Part shown: positions 39,806 through 42,321 of the stretch, one piece after another
How the letters are laid out: each line of letters starts with the position of its first letter
Position numbering within the stretch: the first letter of the stretch is position 1
Origin: Ruminococcus sp.
GTDB lineage: Bacteria; Bacillota_A; Clostridia; Oscillospirales; Acutalibacteraceae
Length of the DNA stretch: 42,321 bases
Assembly (NCBI GenBank): GCA_017481395.1
Contig: JAFUPE010000097.1
Span: forward strand, 1-42,321
Reading direction: 5' to 3'
Made by a program: the position numbers and the translations under genes
The notes under the pieces: model-generated
The model's database searches: none
What the model saw: the letters and a program-made list of their open reading frames with translations, nothing else
Told to the model about the DNA's origin: nothing

Positions 39806-42043
39806 ATGAAAAAAATAAGCATACTCTGTATTTTTCTTTGCTTTCTGCTTTCCATAAGTTCGGTGCCGTTTATGGTATCTGCAAAGGAAGCCGAGCTTGC
39901 ATCTTCAGGTGAGTCGTCTGTTTATTACATCGAAACCTACGAACAGCTCAAAAATCACGCCTTTAAGGCACAGGCGGACTGTCGTTATATCCTGAATGAC
40001 AATATTGATCAGCAAGATAATTTGAACGACCAAGAGATTGTGATACCTGCAGGAGCTGTCTTTAATCTTGACCTTAACGGATATAACATCAAAAGAAGTA
40101 CTCAGGGCAATGATTGTGCTTTGTTTCGCATTAAATCAGACGGCAGAATGACTATTAATGATACTTCTGCCAATAAAACAGGCGGTTGTTGTTTCTCTGA
40201 GGGTTATTCTGATTATTATAAAGCAGTATTTTATAATGACGGCGGCGAGCTTGAAATATTGAATGGCTACTATGAGATATTATCGCCTTACGAGCAAGGA
40301 GATTGCTGTATAGTTCGTACCACAAGCGGATACACCAATATTTACGACGGTACGTTTGATTCAAGTTATGCTTGGGGCGGCAACACAATTTACGTAGGAC
40401 ACAACGCTTATTTGTACGACGTGCCACAGGTTGTTATCTTTGGCGGTGAGTTCTACGGAAAATATATGAATATAGAAGTAACTCCCTTTGATAATTACCT
40501 TAATCACGGCTGCCTTTTTCCAAGCGTATATGTACTGGGCGGTAACTTCTATATAACCAACGGCGGTAAAGACGGGGATGATGCAAGCTTTGCTTACTGC
40601 AACAACGGTTGGGGCAGAGTTATAGTAGCCGAGGGTACTGTACTCTATAGATGTATTAATATGAGAGACCAGATGTTTTTAAGCGGTGTTTCCAAAGAGT
40701 ATTTTACCCAGACCATAGATGATTACAAGGATGGATATTACAAGGTAACAGCACCGCCTATGATTATGTCAGAGGGTATCGATTATTATTATCGGCTTAT
40801 AGGCAAGTGCGATAAGGAAATGGTGAACAGCTACGGCGAGTCTGTATACGAGCTTAATAAAGAGAAGTTTGATGATATACTGGAGAGAATTGACACAATT
40901 ATGGTGTCAGAAACAGAAAAAAACTCTCCTGAAATCAAACTTGTAAACCGTACAACGGACCATATTTATATCAACTGGTATATGTGCGACGAGTCCTCTT
41001 ATAATGGTGCGGATACAAAGTGGACTTACCTTGGAGATTATGATAACGTAAGCCAGTGGCAATTTGATGAACGACCCGAGGATGCAACAAGCTATATCAT
41101 CCGATGTGTTGTAACAAACTCTGACCTTACAACCTGCGAGGATATGATTCGCATTGTTTACTCTTCACTTAAAGAAACCGAAACAGTTTCTTCGGTTGAG
41201 ATTAAAGGTCTTAATACTCCTGCCGCAGGCGATACTCCTGATTTTGACCTTATTCCTGCAGACGAGTCCTTCTACATAAACAAGGTTTACTGGACGGACG
41301 TTACAGATCCAAAAAACAAAGCTACACTCAACGAAACCGATATATTTGAAGAGGGTCACACGTATGAGCTTGAGGTTTGGATAAGAGCAAATGAGTATTA
41401 TCAGTTTAAGCTTGACTCAGATGACTGTATTGACATTTCGGCGGCAGTAGACGGGAATAAGGCAGAGGTAATATTGCCCGGTTCGGCGATTTCAGCAGAG
41501 CTTACGTTAACCTATATCGTTCCTGCAGAGCCTGTAACCACAGATGCAACCGAATCTACAGAGCCTACAGGTACAAACGATTCTACCGAGCCGACTGAGT
41601 TAACAAAGCCTGCTGATTCTACAAATCCTACAGAGTCTTCAACACTTGTAACAGACGGCGAAACCCTTCCCACGGAAACTTTTGCAAATGATACAACAAA
41701 GCCTGATGCAAGCACATCTGCCGAAGCTACAGAACCAAAAACTTCTGCTTCAGAGGATGAAGAAAAGCCTACAAAGCCTTCTGCAAATGATGAACCCAAG
41801 CCCACAGACCCCGTAGAAGATAAGGGCGTTTTAGGTGATGTAAACGGTGACGATAAGGTTAATGTCAAGGATGCAACCCTTATTCAGAAATCTGCAGCAA
41901 AGATTACCGTACTTACTGATGTAGAAAATCTGCGTGCAGATGTAAATGCAGATATGAAGATTAATGTCAAAGATGCAACTGCAATTCAGAAATATGCCGC
42001 AAAAATCGAAACAGGCTTGCCCATAGGTAAGCCTATACAGTAA
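39806..42043 (+). CDS. Secreted beta-helix-like dockerin protein
   Basis: A 745-residue secreted protein. The signal peptide (1-27) ends MVSA. Residues about 45-330 look like a right-handed beta-helix of the adhesin type: 'NDNIDQQDNLNDQEIVIPAG', 'VFNLDLNGYNIKRST', 'LEILNGYYEILSP', 'VVIFGGEFYGKYMNIEV', 'VYVLGGNFYITNGG'. A second beta part follows (about 370-570, including 'SVEIKGLNTPAAGDTPDFDL'), then a Thr/Glu/Pro/Lys linker (about 570-670) and a C-terminal dockerin (about 674-735; 'GDVNGDDKVNVKDATLIQKS' and 'ADVNADMKINVKDATAIQKY') ending 'IETGLPIGKPIQ'. Non-catalytic as far as I see; probably a binding or structural subunit. CAGGAGG precedes the ATG. Confidence 0.82.
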   Translation: MKKISILCIFLCFLLSISSVPFMVSAKEAELASSGESSVYYIETYEQLKNHAFKAQADCRYILNDNIDQQDNLNDQEIVIPAGAVFNLDLNGYNIKRSTQGNDCALFRIKSDGRMTINDTSANKTGGCCFSEGYSDYYKAVFYNDGGELEILNGYYEILSPYEQGDCCIVRTTSGYTNIYDGTFDSSYAWGGNTIYVGHNAYLYDVPQVVIFGGEFYGKYMNIEVTPFDNYLNHGCLFPSVYVLGGNFYITNGGKDGDDASFAYCNNGWGRVIVAEGTVLYRCINMRDQMFLSGVSKEYFTQTIDDYKDGYYKVTAPPMIMSEGIDYYYRLIGKCDKEMVNSYGESVYELNKEKFDDILERIDTIMVSETEKNSPEIKLVNRTTDHIYINWYMCDESSYNGADTKWTYLGDYDNVSQWQFDERPEDATSYIIRCVVTNSDLTTCEDMIRIVYSSLKETETVSSVEIKGLNTPAAGDTPDFDLIPADESFYINKVYWTDVTDPKNKATLNETDIFEEGHTYELEVWIRANEYYQFKLDSDDCIDISAAVDGNKAEVILPGSAISAELTLTYIVPAEPVTTDATESTEPTGTNDSTEPTELTKPADSTNPTESSTLVTDGETLPTETFANDTTKPDASTSAEATEPKTSASEDEEKPTKPSANDEPKPTDPVEDKGVLGDVNGDDKVNVKDATLIQKSAAKITVLTDVENLRADVNADMKINVKDATAIQKYAAKIETGLPIGKPIQ

Positions 42044-42064
42044 TAAATTTCAGGAGGTACACAA

Positions 42065-42321
42065 ATGAGAAACAAATTACCCTTTAAATATATAAGCGTG
42101 GTTTTGATACTGTTTATATTAGTGTCAGTTGTACCTATGGCGGTGTATGCGGCAAATTCTCCAGATGCAAGTATCATAAAGAATGTTGAAATAACAGGTG
42201 TTCACACACCCTTCGCAGGTTATCGACCTGACTACGGAAGCAGGCTTGGCAGCACCTCTTACACATACGACGACCAGTTGAAAGACGATCCTGATGTATA
42301 TAACGGCAAGTGGTGGTATGA
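42065..42321 (+). CDS. Secreted protein, N-terminal fragment (partial)
   Basis: Runs off the right edge; 85 codons visible. A signal peptide (residues about 1-32: 'VVLILFILVSVVPMAVYA') is followed by 'VEITGVHTPFAGYRPDYGS', which resembles 'VEIKGLNTPAAGDTPDFDL' in the preceding dockerin protein. The two genes are 21 nt apart and CAGGAGG precedes the ATG, so they are likely co-transcribed and carry a related domain. The rest of the protein is outside the window. Confidence 0.8.
   Translation, partial: MRNKLPFKYISVVLILFILVSVVPMAVYAANSPDASIIKNVEITGVHTPFAGYRPDYGSRLGSTSYTYDDQLKDDPDVYNGKWWY

Noticed and set aside
41512..41868. Leftward open frame rich in Ser/Val opposite the linker of the dockerin protein
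   Set aside because: By-product of the low-complexity Thr/Glu/Pro linker on the other strand.
1..42321. tRNA, rRNA, insertion sequences or prophage genes
   Set aside because: I saw no tRNA-like cloverleaf, no rRNA segment, no transposase or integrase motifs and no terminal inverted repeats of IS type in the window.

Overview
The window reads as a chromosome segment of a low-GC, Gram-positive anaerobe of the class Clostridia, most likely a gut or rumen Ruminococcus-like member of the Oscillospiraceae. Reasons: strong AGGAGG ribosome sites, TTGACA/TATAAT-type promoters, Agr-type peptide signalling, Listeria-type and BspA-type surface repeats, several secreted proteins with type I dockerins (Asp/Asn calcium loops with KDAT-IQK segments), and CBM26-like starch-binding modules reminiscent of amylosomes. 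These family and lineage calls come from reading the translations, not from a database search.

Left part (1-8100): the 5' end of a leftward gene resembling the magnesium transporter MgtE, with a CTG start and a long structured leader; a Spx/ArsC-like protein; a secreted peptidoglycan-binding protein; a leftward MutS-like ATPase; a small DUF896 protein; a complete quorum-sensing cluster in the order agrA-agrC-agrB-agrD; and a family 4 glycosyltransferase.

Middle (8200-22300): a leftward pair of a CrtI-like FAD oxidoreductase and a flavin/2Fe-2S reductase; a yybP-ykoY (Mn2+) riboswitch in front of a PMCA-type P-type ATPase whose frame is cut by an in-frame TGA before the last membrane helix; a leftward operon of XRE-AbrB regulator, ABC ATPase, ABC-2 permease and RluA-type pseudouridine synthase; two secreted Ser/Thr/Glu-rich proteins (one lipoprotein, one dockerin protein) sharing the C-terminal motif LPFVPAV; a second AgrA/AgrC-like pair with no linked agrBD; and an OmpR-type two-component system.

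Right part (22400-42321): almost entirely rightward genes for exported proteins. The centrepiece is a membrane-anchored protein of unknown function, then a secreted fusion of a UGSC-like domain (Cys in place of selenocysteine) with a domain marked by DGLPVVPPT, then a 1606-residue protein with the same second domain followed by carbohydrate-binding-like modules, four Listeria/InlB-type repeats and a dockerin. Next come an SDR oxidoreductase, a CBM26-like/BspA-LRR/CUB-like/dockerin protein, a Cthe_2159-like beta-helix lipoprotein, a leftward membrane-bound LuxR regulator, a possible structured RNA, a four-gene cassette (DUF4428 zinc ribbon, lipoprotein, DUF6935, lipoprotein), another dockerin protein, and the start of one more secreted protein.

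Working model (inference): the OmpR-type system and the Agr circuits control surface and extracellular functions; the dockerin proteins would be docked on a scaffoldin encoded elsewhere. The extracellular, dockerin-borne version of the DGLPVVPPT domain next to a UGSC-like fusion is the best candidate here for an undescribed system.
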